A stretch of 34,716 nt of DNA from Candidatus Altarchaeota archaeon (GTDB lineage: Archaea; SpSt-1190), in assembly GCA_018220935.1 (NCBI GenBank), contig JAAOXU010000016.1, positions 1 to 34,716 of the forward strand, given 5' to 3'. The notes below the pieces were generated by a model. The model searched no databases. It saw only the letters and a program-made list of their open reading frames with translations, and had not been told where the DNA came from. Shown one piece after another: positions 33,607 to 34,716 of this stretch. The position numbers and the translations under genes were made by a program. Every line of letters begins with the position of its first letter. Position 1 is the first letter of the stretch.

Positions 33607-34716
33607 ATGGAAGATATCGTCAGAAAAGAAATTGGTGGCATAAAATTTGGCTTATTTAGTCCAGACGTTATTAGGCGCATGAGTGCCATGGAAATTTTAG
33701 TTCCAGAACTTTACGACCAGGATGGTTTTCCAGTTGAAGGTGGTCTTATGGACCCAAGATTAGGGGTAGTTGATCCTGGTATGCGTTGCAGAACTTGTGC
33801 TGCTAAAGTAGGGAGTTGCCCCGGACACTTTGGTCATATTGAAGTTGCAAAGCCATCAATACACGTGAGATTTGGTAAGGAAATTTATAATTGGTTAACT
33901 GCGATGTGTCATAATTGTGGGCGTATTAAAATTACTAAAGAAAAACGTGAGAGATTCTTTAAACTCTTTAAATTAGCTGGTGAAGAAGGAACTAATAAGG
34001 ATAAAACAAATCTTATGAAGGATATTATTGTTTCTGCAAAAGCTGAGAAAGCTTGTCAATTTTGTACAACGGCACAACCTAAAGTTGAATGGGAAAAACC
34101 TACTACTTATTTTATGGATGGTGAAAAAATTACACCTGCTGAAGTTAGAGAGTATTTAGAAAAAATTCCTGATGAGGATTTACCTCTTCTTGGAATTGAC
34201 GTTGACTCAGCAAGACCTGAATGGTCAATTCTAACTGCAATGTTAGTACCTCCAGTAACAGCAAGACCATCAATTACTCTTGAGACTGGAGAGAGAAGTG
34301 AAGACGATATGACCCACAAACTAGTGGATATTATGCGTATTAACACTCGTCTAAAAGAAAATATGGCAAGTGGTGCTCCAGCAGTCATTATTGAGGATTT
34401 CTGGGAACTACTCCAATACCACGTTACAACTTTAATTGATAATGAGGTTAGTGGTGTACCCCCAGCTAGACACAGAGCCGGGCGACAACTAAAAGGTATA
34501 GTTCAACGTATCAAAACTAAAGAAGGGAGATTCCGTAGGAATTTGGCAGGTAAACGTGTGAATTTTTCAGCTAGAACTGTAATTAGCCCTGATAGTGATA
34601 TTGGTGTTGATGAAGTTGGTGTACCATATGAGATTGGTAAAATTTTAACAATTCCAGTATATGTGACTGATGAGAATATTGATTGGTTAAGATCTCTTGT
34701 AAAGTTAGGATCTGAA
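33607..34716 (+). CDS. rpoA1: DNA-directed RNA polymerase subunit A' (3' truncated by window edge)
   Basis: Translated by me: MEDIVRKEIGGIKFGLFSPDVIRRMSAMEI...CRTCAAKVGSCPGHFGHIEVAKP...RRNLAGKRVNFSARTVISPD; 370 codons open to the window end. Confidence 0.96.
   Translation, partial: MEDIVRKEIGGIKFGLFSPDVIRRMSAMEILVPELYDQDGFPVEGGLMDPRLGVVDPGMRCRTCAAKVGSCPGHFGHIEVAKPSIHVRFGKEIYNWLTAMCHNCGRIKITKEKRERFFKLFKLAGEEGTNKDKTNLMKDIIVSAKAEKACQFCTTAQPKVEWEKPTTYFMDGEKITPAEVREYLEKIPDEDLPLLGIDVDSARPEWSILTAMLVPPVTARPSITLETGERSEDDMTHKLVDIMRINTRLKENMASGAPAVIIEDFWELLQYHVTTLIDNEVSGVPPARHRAGRQLKGIVQRIKTKEGRFRRNLAGKRVNFSARTVISPDSDIGVDEVGVPYEIGKILTIPVYVTDENIDWLRSLVKLGSE

Noticed and set aside
1-34716. CRISPR arrays, transposases, integrases, prophage genes, inteins
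   Set aside because: No regularly spaced repeats, no recognisable recombinase motifs; RtcB, RpoB and RpoA1 segments read through without intein-like insertions.

Overview
The window is archaeal: TATA-type promoters with many leaderless starts, TFB, TFS, Nre, L40e, and an RNA polymerase operon with split RpoB (B'' + B') and A'. A DPANN-like lineage is my inference from small compact genes and was not tested. Left to right: (1) RtcB ligase, N-terminus cut by the window edge; (2) an ABC exporter-like operon (ATPase, anchored Ig-like surface protein, two tandem MacB-like permeases); (3) a sulfur island: E1/MoeB-like protein with a rhodanese-like tail, a Ubl sulfur carrier ending in GG and a TtuA/Ncs6-like tRNA thiolase, then a divergent Cys-containing HTH regulator and sufC-B-D-S-U; (4) prs, HAD, nre, TFS and a MraY/ALG7-like transferase; (5) an unusual three-gene cassette: an Endo IV-like TIM barrel interrupted by about 270 aa plus two paralogous nucleotidyltransferases; (6) DUF483-like, L40e (missing from the ORF track), UbiA-like and GGR-like genes; (7) TFB + SWIM, three tRNAs (Ser-GCT, Leu-CAA, Lys-TTT), dCMP deaminase, hydrolase, EamA permease, methyltransferase, DsbA-like protein; (8) rpoB2-rpoB1-rpoA1 (open at the right edge). 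The best candidates for something new are the TIM-barrel/nucleotidyltransferase cassette, the compact Uba4-Urm1-Ncs6-like operon next to SUF, a family of TCCCG...CGGGA palindromes (one apparently inserted in frame in sufS), and an H/ACA-like folded element beside tRNA-Lys. No CRISPR array, transposase, integrase or rRNA was seen. All assignments come from reading motifs by eye; no database search was run.
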